From: Spirosoma utsteinense
Lineage (GTDB): Bacteria; Bacteroidota; Bacteroidia; Cytophagales; Spirosomataceae
DNA length: 64,000 nt
NCBI RefSeq assembly: GCF_014282275.1
Contig: NZ_VFIA01000003.1
Location: 1 to 64,000 of the forward strand
Direction of reading: 5' to 3'
Shown: positions 46,091 through 54,495 of the stretch, one piece after another
Numbering within the stretch: the stretch's first letter is position 1
Layout: every line of letters begins with the position of its first letter
Position numbers and translations under genes: made by a program
The notes under the pieces: model-generated
Databases searched by the model: none
Seen by the model: the letters and a program-made list of their open reading frames with translations, nothing else
Told to the model about the DNA's origin: nothing

Positions 46091-46141
46091 ACAAAGCGAA
46101 CGGAGCTGGTGTTTTTCGACAACCAACTCCGTTCGCTTTGT
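46091..46141. repeat. 20-bp inverted repeat abutting the TspO-like start codon
   Basis: Arms at 46091-46110 (ACAAAGCGAACGGAGCTGGT) and 46122-46141 pair with one mismatch around an 11-nt loop. The left arm touches the ATG at 46090. In the mRNA of the minus strand the hairpin would occupy the ribosome binding region, or it could end a transcript coming from the PorE-like gene. Confidence 0.75.
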
Positions 46142-46160
46142 GTTTCTTAATTTACTCGCC

Positions 46161-46260
46161 CACCGGTTTATTGGACCACCGGTTTTATGGGGCCGCCGTT
46201 TTATTAACCCACCAGTTTATTGGACCACCGGTTTATTAACCCACCGTTTAAACGGTGGGC
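46161..46260. repeat. 16-bp tandem repeats ending in a palindrome
   Basis: Six degenerate units of 16-19 bp, of the form CACCGGTTTATTGGAC or CACCGGTTTATTAACC, lie side by side. The last unit forms the 20-bp perfect palindrome CCCACCGTTTAAACGGTGGG at 46240-46259. The array starts 11 bp after the stop codon of the second PorE-like gene (minus strand), so the palindrome probably ends that transcript. No spacers of constant length are present, so it is not a CRISPR array. Confidence 0.85.
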
Positions 46261-46270
46261 TGGCAAACGT

Positions 46271-48262
46271 CTATAATTCCAGAATCTTGATTTCTGTCCG
46301 TCGGTTGCGCTGGTGTTCCTCTTCCGTCTTGGCGTTTTTGACCACCAACTGGGTTTCGCCATACCCTTTCGCTACCAGCCGGTCAGCCGAGACTCCCTGC
46401 GATACAATGTAATCAACAGCCGATTTAGCCCGGTTCTGCGACAGGCGCAGGTTATAAGCATCCGGTGCCCGAACGTCAGTATGTGAACTCAGCTCCAGTT
46501 TGAGCGTTGGGTTGTCTTTCAGAATCACGACGATCTTATCGAGTTCGGGCGCGGCATCGGCCCGGATGTTGTATTTGTCCAGATCGTAATAGATATTTTC
46601 CAGCACGAACGTTTTGTTCAGCAACGACTTATCGAGCAGCAGGGGCACGTAAAAGGTGGTATCCGTCTGCGGCTTGGTCAGGAAAATCTGCGGGATGCTT
46701 TTCCCCTGCATCGTAAACGACTCCCGGCGGGTAAGGTAGCCCCGGCGTTCGGCCAGAATCGTATAATCCTTACCTTCCTGCAACGGGTACTTACCAAATG
46801 TACCCGCTTCTCCCGTCGTTACCTCCGCAATAGGCTGGCCGGTTGCATCGTCCAGAATCCGGACCCGTGCCGAATCGAGCGGCACCACCGGCGTTTCGTT
46901 GACAGATACCGTACCGGCAATAAAATAACGTACCGTCTTGGGCGCGTTCGGGGGATTCTGCGCAATTGTCGTTGTATCGCGGGCGGGGCCTTCCTGGAAG
47001 AAATAGATATCATCGTCGCCTTTGCCCCCACTGCGGTTCGACGCCAGAAATCCTTTCGTCAATTCGGTATAGATCAGGCCAAAATCATCGGCGGGCGAAT
47101 TGATGGGCTGGCCCATATTCTCGACCCGGGTAACGCCCCCGGAGCGCGTCGCCACAAAGACGTCGAGTTTACCCAAACCAGGATGCCCATCGGAGGCAAA
47201 ATAGAGTTTGGCATTGGGCGCTACATAGGGAAACATCTCATCGCCGGGCGTATTGATATCCCGGCCCATATTGACCGGGCGGCTGAACCGGCCCGATGCG
47301 TCGATGCTGGTCCGGTAGAGGTCGATACCACCCGCGCCACCAGCCCGGTTAGATGCGAAGTAAAGGGTCTTGCCATCAGCCGAAAAAGCAGGCGATCCGT
47401 CCCAGGCGAGCGAATCGCTGATGGGTAAGCGGGCGGGTTGACTCCAAGCGTTTCCTTCACCCAGCCGACTGATGTACAGGTCCACATCCAGGCCTCCTTT
47501 GCGTTTCCCGTTGTTGCCCCGCGCCAGGATCATCGTTTTACCATCTTTGGAGAAAGCGGGCGTTCCTTCGTTTACGTCGCCTTGCAGCACGTTGGTGCTG
47601 AATGGTTCGGGGGCGGGCGAGGTACCCGTCTCGTCGGGATTTTGGTTGAGCTTGGTCTTATACAGGCCCAGCATAGGCAGGCCGTTATTCTTGTAGGTCT
47701 GCTCCTTGCGCGATGCCGTAAACACCAACTCCTCGCCCCGCACGACCGGCGCAAACTCCGACCCAGTCGAGTTGAGATTACCCATGTTGCGGAGGTTGAT
47801 CTGCGATTTATTCTGAGCAATGGCATCGATGGCGCGGAGCGTTTCCACCTCTCGTTTCGCCTTGTCGAGGACCGGCTTAACGGTTGTCTTAGGTGCACTG
47901 GCTACGAACTGCTGTAGTTGTTCCAGCGCCCCGGCATAGTTGCCCTGCGATTTCAGCGCATAGGCGTAGTTGAACCGGGCGTTTGGCTCGGCGATGTTAG
48001 CATCGATTGCTTTCTGGTAGAACGGTACAGCCTCGCCAAACCGGTTCGATAACCGGTATGATTCTGCTGTGTAATAGTTGAGCCGGGCGGGATCAATAGC
48101 GCCTTTCGACGCTTTCTGGAACTGCGTCAGCGCCAGATTGTACTCGCCGGCATCATAATGGCGAACGCCTTTTTTATACGCCTGCATGGCCGAGTTGCAA
48201 CCCGTCAGGCTGACGGCTACACACAACGCGACCAGCAGCGCAGACAACGTATTGGTTTTCAT
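46271..48262 (-). CDS. OmpA family lipoprotein with TPR, PD40 propeller and CRD (PorE-like)
   Basis: Lipoprotein of about 663 aa. The signal peptide ends in the lipobox SLTGC near residue 22. TPR helices (about 25-130, AMQAYKKGVRHYDAGEYNLA) are followed by a PD40 beta-propeller (about 150-440, with TPAFSKDGKTMILARG, SPAFSADGKTLYFASN and GDEMFPYVAPNAKLYFASDG), one carboxypeptidase-regulatory-like domain (about 445-525) and an OmpA C-terminal domain (LENIYYDLDKYNIRADAAPE near 550, then LSSHTDVRAPDAYN). This order, with a lipid anchor, matches PorE of the type IX secretion system more closely than the paralogue at 25708. I chose the ATG at 48262; the frame is open 17 codons upstream. Confidence 0.86.
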   Translation of the reverse strand: MKTNTLSALLVALCVAVSLTGCNSAMQAYKKGVRHYDAGEYNLALTQFQKASKGAIDPARLNYYTAESYRLSNRFGEAVPFYQKAIDANIAEPNARFNYAYALKSQGNYAGALEQLQQFVASAPKTTVKPVLDKAKREVETLRAIDAIAQNKSQINLRNMGNLNSTGSEFAPVVRGEELVFTASRKEQTYKNNGLPMLGLYKTKLNQNPDETGTSPAPEPFSTNVLQGDVNEGTPAFSKDGKTMILARGNNGKRKGGLDVDLYISRLGEGNAWSQPARLPISDSLAWDGSPAFSADGKTLYFASNRAGGAGGIDLYRTSIDASGRFSRPVNMGRDINTPGDEMFPYVAPNAKLYFASDGHPGLGKLDVFVATRSGGVTRVENMGQPINSPADDFGLIYTELTKGFLASNRSGGKGDDDIYFFQEGPARDTTTIAQNPPNAPKTVRYFIAGTVSVNETPVVPLDSARVRILDDATGQPIAEVTTGEAGTFGKYPLQEGKDYTILAERRGYLTRRESFTMQGKSIPQIFLTKPQTDTTFYVPLLLDKSLLNKTFVLENIYYDLDKYNIRADAAPELDKIVVILKDNPTLKLELSSHTDVRAPDAYNLRLSQNRAKSAVDYIVSQGVSADRLVAKGYGETQLVVKNAKTEEEHQRNRRTEIKILEL

Positions 48263-48371
48263 ATAGGTCAACGAGCAAAAACGATCTTCTCCCGCCAATA
48301 TAATCACATTCATCCGCGAGACTTACTTTTAACGATTACAATTGGTTTTTATTGAGGATTGTTTCGGCCTA

Positions 48372-48470
48372 AAACCCTGGTAGTGGCCGAAGGCCCTGCC
48401 AGTGGTTGAGTAGATCTTTTTTCGATCTGTTCTCAACCACTGGCAGGGCCTTCGGCCACTACCAGGGTTT
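48372..48470. repeat. 39-bp hairpin of the CCCTGSYAGTGG family downstream of gcvP
   Basis: Perfect 39-bp arms at 48372-48410 and 48432-48470 enclose 21 nt that contain a small AGATC/GATCT stem. The arms hold CCCTGGTAGTGG and CCCTGCCAGTGG separated by CCGAAGG, the same two units, in reverse order, as in the element inside the RND permease. It starts 13 bp after the gcvP stop on the minus strand and could act as its terminator. Confidence 0.9.
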
Positions 48471-48483
48471 CTTGTTTTGCTAC

Positions 48484-51387
48484 TTACACTTCCTGTTCCA
48501 GGCTCATTTCCTCCGCTACTTCGTTGGCATAAGCGTCGGTTGGAACGCAGGAACAAACCAGGTTACGGTCGCCATAGGCTGAGTCGATCCGGCTCACACT
48601 CGGCCAGAACTTCCGGGCGCGAACCTGCGGCAATGGGTAAACCGCTTTCTCGCGGCTGTAAGGCCGATTCCAGTCGGTAGCCAGTGCGACCGTGGCCGTA
48701 TGGGGCGCGTGTTTAAGAACGTTGTTGGTTCGGTCGGCAGCACCGCTTTCGATCTCACGGATTTCGTTGCGGATGGCGATCATAGCGTCGCAGAAGCGGT
48801 CGAGTTCGGCTTTCGACTCCGATTCGGTTGGCTCGATCATCATCGTGCCCGCTACCGGGAACGATACCGTTGGCGCGTGAAAACCGTAGTCCATCAACCG
48901 TTTGGCGATGTCTTCGACCTCAACGCCCACCGCCGATTTGAACGGGCGGCAGTCGATGATCATTTCGTGAGCCGCCCGACCGTTTTTACCGGTGTAAAGC
49001 GTATCGTAGTGGCCGTCCAGCCGCGCTTTGATGTAGTTGGCGTTCAGAATGGCCCGCTTCGTGGCATTGGTCAATCCTTCACCACCCATCATGGCAATGT
49101 AGGCGTATGAAATCGTCAGGATGCTGGCCGATCCATAAGGCGCTGCCGATACGGCCCCCTTACTGCCCAGATCGACGTGACCCGGCAGGAACGGCACCAG
49201 CTGCGGTGCCACACCGATCGGACCCATGCCCGGTCCACCACCACCGTGAGGAATACAGAACGTCTTGTGCAGGTTCAGGTGGCAAACATCAGCCCCGATG
49301 GCAGCTGGCGAAGTCAGTCCAACCTGGGCATTCATGTTCGCACCGTCCATGTACACCTGTCCGCCGTGCTGGTGGATGGTATTACAAATTTCTTTGATGC
49401 TTTCTTCGAAAACGCCATGTGTCGATGGGTAGGTAACCATCAGGCACGACAGGTCCTGGCTGTACTGTTCGGCTTTGGTCGTCAGGTCGGCTACATCGAT
49501 GTTGCCCCGCTCGTCGCATTTGACGATAACGACTTTCATGCCCGCCATTACGGCGCTGGCCGGGTTGGTGCCGTGTGCCGATTGCGGAATGAGGGCAATG
49601 TTACGGTGGTGATCGTTCCGGCTTTCGTGATATGCCCGAATCACCATTAGTCCGGCATATTCGCCCTGAGCGCCCGAGTTGGGCTGTAGCGACATGGCCG
49701 CAAAGCCTGTAATCTCGCACAACCAGGTATTCAGATCGGCAAACAGCTGTTGATACCCCAGCGTCTGGTCTTTCGGCGCGAAGGGGTGAATCCGACCGAA
49801 CTCCGGCCAGGTCACCGGGATCATTTCGGCAGTAGCGTTCAGCTTCATTGTGCAGCTACCGAGCGAAATCATAGAATGAACCAGCGAAAGGTCTTTTTCT
49901 TCCAGCGATTTCAAATACCGCAGCATCTCGTGCTCGGTATGGTGTGTATTGAAAACCGGGTGCGTCAGGTAGTCCGACTGCCGAACAAGTCGTTCAGGCC
50001 ATTCCAGCTCCAGCCCTTCCGCAATGGTATCCAGATCGGCTTTGACGCCGAAGATGTCCAGCAGTTGACGAACGTCATCGAGCGTCTTGGTCTCATCGAA
50101 CGAGATACCAACGTGCTCACCATCGGCCAGGTAGTGTAGGTTGATCTGAGCGGCCCGGGCCGATTTTTTCAACGACTCGGTGTCGCCTACTTTCACGGTT
50201 ACGGTATCGAAGTAATTTTCCGTGTTTACTTCGTAGCTGTTGCAGCGCAGGGCTTTTACAAATACTTTGGTCAGGCCGTGAACGCGTTCGCCGATTTCGC
50301 GAAGCCGTTGCGGTCCATGATAAACAGCGTAACTACCCGCCATCACCGCCAGTAAGACCTGCGCCGTACAGATGTTTGATGTGGCTTTCTCCCGGCGAAT
50401 GTGCTGCTCACGGGTTTGCAGAGCCATACGCAGCGCAGGATTCCCCTGTGCATCGATCGACACGCCGATGATACGGCCGGGGATCTGACGTTTGAACGCG
50501 TCACGGGTAGCAAAGAAAGCCGCGTGTGGCCCGCCATAGCCCATAGGAACGCCAAACCGCTGTGCCGAACCAACGACAACATCAGCTCCCATTTCGCCGG
50601 GAGGGGTCAGGAGCGTCAACGCCAGCAGATCGGCGGCAACGGCTACTGTAATGTTAAGTTCATGAGCGGCCGTGATCAGGTCGGTATAGTCGAATACCTC
50701 ACCGTCCGAAGCCGGATATTGTAGCAGTATGGCGAAAATAGCCCCGTTGGTCAGATCGGCGGTGCGATGGTCGCCTACGATTACGTCGATATTGAGCGGG
50801 GTAGCTCGGGTCCGAACGACATCGATGGTTTGCGGGTGGCACCGTTCCGAAACGAAGAAGGCATTGGCATTTTTCTTCGCAGATGGGCGCTGGCTGTAGA
50901 GCATCGTCATGGCCTCGGCAGCGGCTGTCGACTCATCGAGCAGCGACGCGTTGGCGATGGGCAGGCCCGTCAGGTCGCAGACCACTGTCTGAAAATTGAG
51001 CAGTGCTTCGAGCCGTCCCTGGGCAATTTCTGCCTGATAAGGCGTATAGGCAGTATACCAGGCTGGGTTTTCGAGAATATTACGCAGAATAACGTTCGGC
51101 GTAATGGTATCGTAGTAACCCGTTCCGATGTAGGATTTAGCTATTTTGTTCTGACTGGCCAGCTTTTTGAAATCAGTCAGAAACTGATTTTCTGATTTAG
51201 GTGCTGGCAGATCGAGCGGACGGGGGAGCCGGATAAGAGCTGGAACGGTCTGATCGATTAGTTCGTCGATGGAGTCAATGCCGATGGTCGTCAGCATCTC
51301 GGCGAGAGCTGCGTCGGTCTGACCGGAGCGCCGGCCGCCGTGATGACGGTCTTCAAAAAAGTCTGTTTGGTGAAGATTCAGTTTCAT
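48484..51387 (-). CDS. gcvP: Glycine dehydrogenase (aminomethyl-transferring), P-protein
   Basis: PLP-dependent P-protein of the glycine cleavage system, 967 aa, which decarboxylates glycine and passes the aminomethyl group to the lipoylated H-protein. It is the long, fused bacterial form. The PLP lysine lies in [20 protein letters not shown] near residue 708. Upstream motifs include [19 protein letters not shown] near residue 85, [20 protein letters not shown], and [20 protein letters not shown] near residue 515. The ATG at 51387 gives the family-like [18 protein letters not shown] 51417 would add ten residues. gcvT and gcvH are not adjacent. A candidate -7 element lies upstream and a long hairpin downstream. 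Confidence 0.96.
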   Translation of the reverse strand: MKLNLHQTDFFEDRHHGGRRSGQTDAALAEMLTTIGIDSIDELIDQTVPALIRLPRPLDLPAPKSENQFLTDFKKLASQNKIAKSYIGTGYYDTITPNVILRNILENPAWYTAYTPYQAEIAQGRLEALLNFQTVVCDLTGLPIANASLLDESTAAAEAMTMLYSQRPSAKKNANAFFVSERCHPQTIDVVRTRATPLNIDVIVGDHRTADLTNGAIFAILLQYPASDGEVFDYTDLITAAHELNITVAVAADLLALTLLTPPGEMGADVVVGSAQRFGVPMGYGGPHAAFFATRDAFKRQIPGRIIGVSIDAQGNPALRMALQTREQHIRREKATSNICTAQVLLAVMAGSYAVYHGPQRLREIGERVHGLTKVFVKALRCNSYEVNTENYFDTVTVKVGDTESLKKSARAAQINLHYLADGEHVGISFDETKTLDDVRQLLDIFGVKADLDTIAEGLELEWPERLVRQSDYLTHPVFNTHHTEHEMLRYLKSLEEKDLSLVHSMISLGSCTMKLNATAEMIPVTWPEFGRIHPFAPKDQTLGYQQLFADLNTWLCEITGFAAMSLQPNSGAQGEYAGLMVIRAYHESRNDHHRNIALIPQSAHGTNPASAVMAGMKVVIVKCDERGNIDVADLTTKAEQYSQDLSCLMVTYPSTHGVFEESIKEICNTIHQHGGQVYMDGANMNAQVGLTSPAAIGADVCHLNLHKTFCIPHGGGGPGMGPIGVAPQLVPFLPGHVDLGSKGAVSAAPYGSASILTISYAYIAMMGGEGLTNATKRAILNANYIKARLDGHYDTLYTGKNGRAAHEMIIDCRPFKSAVGVEVEDIAKRLMDYGFHAPTVSFPVAGTMMIEPTESESKAELDRFCDAMIAIRNEIREIESGAADRTNNVLKHAPHTATVALATDWNRPYSREKAVYPLPQVRARKFWPSVSRIDSAYGDRNLVCSCVPTDAYANEVAEEMSLEQEV

Positions 51388-51425
51388 GCCGGGAGATCCC
51401 ACGTTTTTTCGTTTCAATGGAAACT

Positions 51426-51433
51426 CAAATTTA
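51426..51433 (-). promoter_or_regulatory. Candidate -7 element of gcvP
   Basis: The minus strand reads TAAATTTG, an exact TAnnTTTG match, 39 bp before the preferred ATG. It lies so close to the upstream ATG (51417) that transcripts would barely include it, which supports the start at 51387. The -33 spacing is not ideal. Confidence 0.42.
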
Positions 51434-51632
51434 CGTCAAAACGTGCAATTCTATATTTTTTTAGAGTCGTCGGTTAGCGGCTAATTCTGCATTCGCTTCC
51501 AGGTTAAACCCGGCTGGTGGCTACCTTCAACCTTATTTTATTACTATCGAACTGGTGCCTTCTCCGTAAGCACACACCGCCTGAACATGGCGTGGTTTTT
51601 GTGAAGACAATTCAAATAAGTAAGTTACAGGT

Positions 51633-52424
51633 ATGGAATGTCGCGTGTGTGGAAGTCTGGCAGTGCCCTTATTTGAAACGCTGGTCTTAGAACGTCATAA
51701 GGTGACTTATTTTGAATGTCCTGCCTGTGCGTTTGTTCAGACAGAGGAGCCTTACTGGCTTGAAGAAGCCTACAGTAGCGCCTTTACAACCACCGATACA
51801 GGAACGCTTCAGCGAAGCCTCATCCTGGGAAAATCGGCCGCCACGCTGCTCTATTTTGCTTTCGACGCAAAGGGTAAGTTTGTCGATTATGCCGGTGGCT
51901 ATGGAACGCTGGCCCGTCTGATGCGTGATATCGGTTTCGACTTTTATTCAACAGACCTCTACGCCGAAAATTTTATGGCTAAAGGCTTTGATGCAGAACC
52001 CGGCAGGTATGAAGCGGCCACAGCCTTCGAGTGCTTCGAGCACTTTGTTAACCCACGTCAGGAGCTTGAGAAGATTCTGGCTTACTCAGATACGATATTT
52101 TTTACCACGCAACCCTGCCCAATTCCGGCTCCGGCTGTAACTGACTGGTGGTATTATGCACCGCATCATGGGCAGCATGTGGCTCTGTACAGAGCCAAAA
52201 CACTGGCTTATCTAGGTCAGCAATATGGGTTGCACTACCATCGTATTCTGAACTATCATCTGTTCACCAAGAAACGCATTCCTACTTTTCTTTTTTCGTT
52301 TTTCATCGTGGCGGGTCGGCTTGGGCTATCCAGCATCGTTCGATTGCTGATGAAAAGCCGAACTTTGTCCGATGCCGCTCTGCTTAAAAAAAAACCAACC
52401 CATAACCGTCTGGTATCAAAGTGA
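51633..52424 (+). CDS. Class I SAM-dependent methyltransferase with zinc-ribbon N-terminus
   Basis: Methyltransferase of 263 aa. Two CxxC pairs (ECRVCGS at 2-8 and ECPACAF near 28) form a probable zinc ribbon, as in the C-methyltransferase / Methyltransf_13-type proteins that act on sugars. The SAM site is FVDYAGGYGTLARLMRD near residue 86, with YSTDLYAENF as the acidic loop. ATAFECFEHFVNPRQEL near residue 130 is the post-II motif. It is the first gene of a plus-strand pair; its stop overlaps the GTG of the next gene. It probably acts on a glycan precursor, but this is inference. Confidence 0.82.
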   Translation: MECRVCGSLAVPLFETLVLERHKVTYFECPACAFVQTEEPYWLEEAYSSAFTTTDTGTLQRSLILGKSAATLLYFAFDAKGKFVDYAGGYGTLARLMRDIGFDFYSTDLYAENFMAKGFDAEPGRYEAATAFECFEHFVNPRQELEKILAYSDTIFFTTQPCPIPAPAVTDWWYYAPHHGQHVALYRAKTLAYLGQQYGLHYHRILNYHLFTKKRIPTFLFSFFIVAGRLGLSSIVRLLMKSRTLSDAALLKKKPTHNRLVSK

Positions 52425-53158
52425 AAAGCTATAAGGATTACCCCCGCCAATCGGTATCTATGTCTAAAGACGAACTGTTTCAGTCGACCTTAAAAGAAAT
52501 CTTCGCCGAGGATAAAGTAGACTATGTGATCGAGACGGGCACCTGGTTAGGGACGGGGTCGACGCAGACGCTGGCGAGAGCATTTCCGGCCCACCGCCCG
52601 CCCAAGGCTTATTACACCATTGAAGGGAACCTTACATTTCATTCGATTGCCCGGATCAATCTCCTGAAATGGTCGTTTGTAAAGCCGCTTTGGGGCGATA
52701 CTGTCGCGAAAGAAAAAGCCCTGCACTTCATTAAACACGATGAGGCTCTGCATAATCATGAGCAATATGCCGATGTTTTTATCGACACCCTCGAAGATCC
52801 GGTCAATTTTTATACGAATGAAGTCGAAGGCAAACTGGGTAAAAACTGGGTAATCAGTCTGGTAGACTGGTTTGGCGAGACATTTCTGAATCGTAAAGAA
52901 AACCTATTACAAACCCTGTTGCTCCAACACCGGAACGACCGACCACTGGTACTGCTGGACTCTGCCGGTGGCATTGGTTGGCTCGAATACCAGACCGTGC
53001 GCGATACACTGAGCAATCGACCTTACTGGCTTATTCTCGACGATATTCACCACCTGAAGCATTTTCGCTCGTTTGAGGACGTTCGCACGCGGGCCGACTT
53101 TCGGATCATTGCCCATAGCCTGGCTGATGGGTGGATGATTGCCGAACACCTGGCTTAA
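52421..53158 (+). CDS. Hypothetical protein, possibly SAM-like Rossmann fold
   Basis: Soluble protein of 245 aa with no secure family. KVDYVIETGTWLGTGSTQTL near residue 32 looks like the first strand and glycine loop of a Rossmann-type methyltransferase, as in O-methyltransferases that follow glycan loci. DRPLVLLDSAGGIGWLEY near residue 168 and WLILDDIHHLKHFRSFEDV near 203 resemble the closing strands. No further motif is visible. The start is GTG at 52421, overlapping the methyltransferase stop, so the two are likely co-translated and may work on the same substrate. Its stop overlaps that of the next gene on the other strand. Confidence 0.65.
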   Translation: MKSYKDYPRQSVSMSKDELFQSTLKEIFAEDKVDYVIETGTWLGTGSTQTLARAFPAHRPPKAYYTIEGNLTFHSIARINLLKWSFVKPLWGDTVAKEKALHFIKHDEALHNHEQYADVFIDTLEDPVNFYTNEVEGKLGKNWVISLVDWFGETFLNRKENLLQTLLLQHRNDRPLVLLDSAGGIGWLEYQTVRDTLSNRPYWLILDDIHHLKHFRSFEDVRTRADFRIIAHSLADGWMIAEHLA

Positions 53159-54372
53159 CCAATCGGCTGGCGAACCGGCAACAAGGTCTGAACCTTATCA
53201 AGAACCCGCTCGATGGTAATAACATCTATCGGAAACGGAGATTCGGGATTGAATTGTGGGGCTATCTGTTCCAGATTTCCACGGTGCTGCTCCACAAAAT
53301 CGGGGTACAAATGGTGAATATGCTCACTGGAACGTTGCGGATATGGATGCCAGCGGACCAGCGATTTCCCCTGGGAGGCAACGATGGTGGGCGTTTGAGT
53401 GGAAGCAGCGATGTGTACAATGCCGGTTTCGTTGGTAATCAACAGGCTGGCGTTGCTCACCACATAGATTAATTCGGCAATAGACAGTTTACCGGTCAGG
53501 TCGAGCAGGTTGGAACGGTCAGGTAGCAATGCTAACAATGCATCGGAATAGGGTTGCTCATTGGGGGCACCGGTCAGGACAATGTGGTATGCGGGGTAAT
53601 GCAGTTGAATGAACTGAGCCACCTGTCCATACCGGCTAGCGGGCCAGATACGAAAATCCTGCCCAGCACCCAGAGATAAGACAATGTAAGGTTGGGGTAA
53701 AGCAACCGGTTTTGCTTTGCTTCGGTCAAGCAGCAATGATGATGTCGCCACCGATTCGCCCAGAAATTGCTCAGAGATGCGTCGGTTACGCTCCATTTCG
53801 AAAACGATACCGGGCCCTGAATCAATCATGCGCGTGTATAGCCGGTTTCCGAACCACGCTTCCCAACGGTTGATATTGACAAAATCGGTTAGGCAGCCAA
53901 CCCGTTCTGAAGCGCCTGTTGACCGGGCCAGAAAATCATCCAGGACCAGAACACGGCTAAATGTGGGGCAGAAAACAACGTCGAAGCCCTGTTTCCGGAG
54001 CTGGCGCATAAACGTAAATCGATATCCTAGCTGAGTTGATAGTTTATAAATATCGGTCCAGATGAAGGTATCGACGATGTCACTATCAAACGTCTCGGCA
54101 ATAGTCCGGATAGAAAAGTTGGCACATAATGTGATCGTGTACTGCTGAAACCGGGTTGAATTCCGGATGGATTTCAAGTAATTGCGGAACAGTAAATAGT
54201 CGCCCAATACATCGACCCGAACAATGAGCAACGACTTTGGTCTGCATTGGACCCGTCCTGCGGAGAGTATGGCGAGTGTATCAACGACAAACAAAGTCAA
54301 ATCGATCAGGGCCAATACCGGAGCCAGCAGGGGCGATGTTTTGAGCGTTCGAATCAGGGATTTTATGTCCAT
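53155..54372 (-). CDS. Glycosyltransferase family 9 (heptosyltransferase-like)
   Basis: GT-B glycosyltransferase of about 405 aa. After a hydrophobic N-terminal stretch (residues 12-32, which may anchor it to the membrane), the GT9 domain begins at SLLIVRVDVLGDYLLFRNYL. The donor-binding half has YIVLSLGAGQDFRIWPASRY near residue 230, LTGAPNEQPYSDAL, NLLDLTGKLSIAELIYVVSN near 295 and LLITNETGIVHIAA near 318, all typical of ADP-heptose:LPS heptosyltransferases. The ATG at 54372 is my choice; ATG 54441 and GTG 54468 are open alternatives. It may build an LPS core or another glycan. Confidence 0.87.
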   Translation of the reverse strand: MDIKSLIRTLKTSPLLAPVLALIDLTLFVVDTLAILSAGRVQCRPKSLLIVRVDVLGDYLLFRNYLKSIRNSTRFQQYTITLCANFSIRTIAETFDSDIVDTFIWTDIYKLSTQLGYRFTFMRQLRKQGFDVVFCPTFSRVLVLDDFLARSTGASERVGCLTDFVNINRWEAWFGNRLYTRMIDSGPGIVFEMERNRRISEQFLGESVATSSLLLDRSKAKPVALPQPYIVLSLGAGQDFRIWPASRYGQVAQFIQLHYPAYHIVLTGAPNEQPYSDALLALLPDRSNLLDLTGKLSIAELIYVVSNASLLITNETGIVHIAASTQTPTIVASQGKSLVRWHPYPQRSSEHIHHLYPDFVEQHRGNLEQIAPQFNPESPFPIDVITIERVLDKVQTLLPVRQPIG

Positions 54373-54495
54373 ACTAACGAGGAATAAGCCATTCAGCAAC
54401 GAACTGGCTTCTTGCCGGTAAAGAATTGTTATACTACTCATTATTTGCCCAACCAGGCATAAATTCACAGACTAACCACCTATTTTCTGTTCGCT

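Noticed and set aside
46161..46260. Possible CRISPR array
   Set aside because: Units are directly adjacent, without unique spacers, and no cas gene is present.
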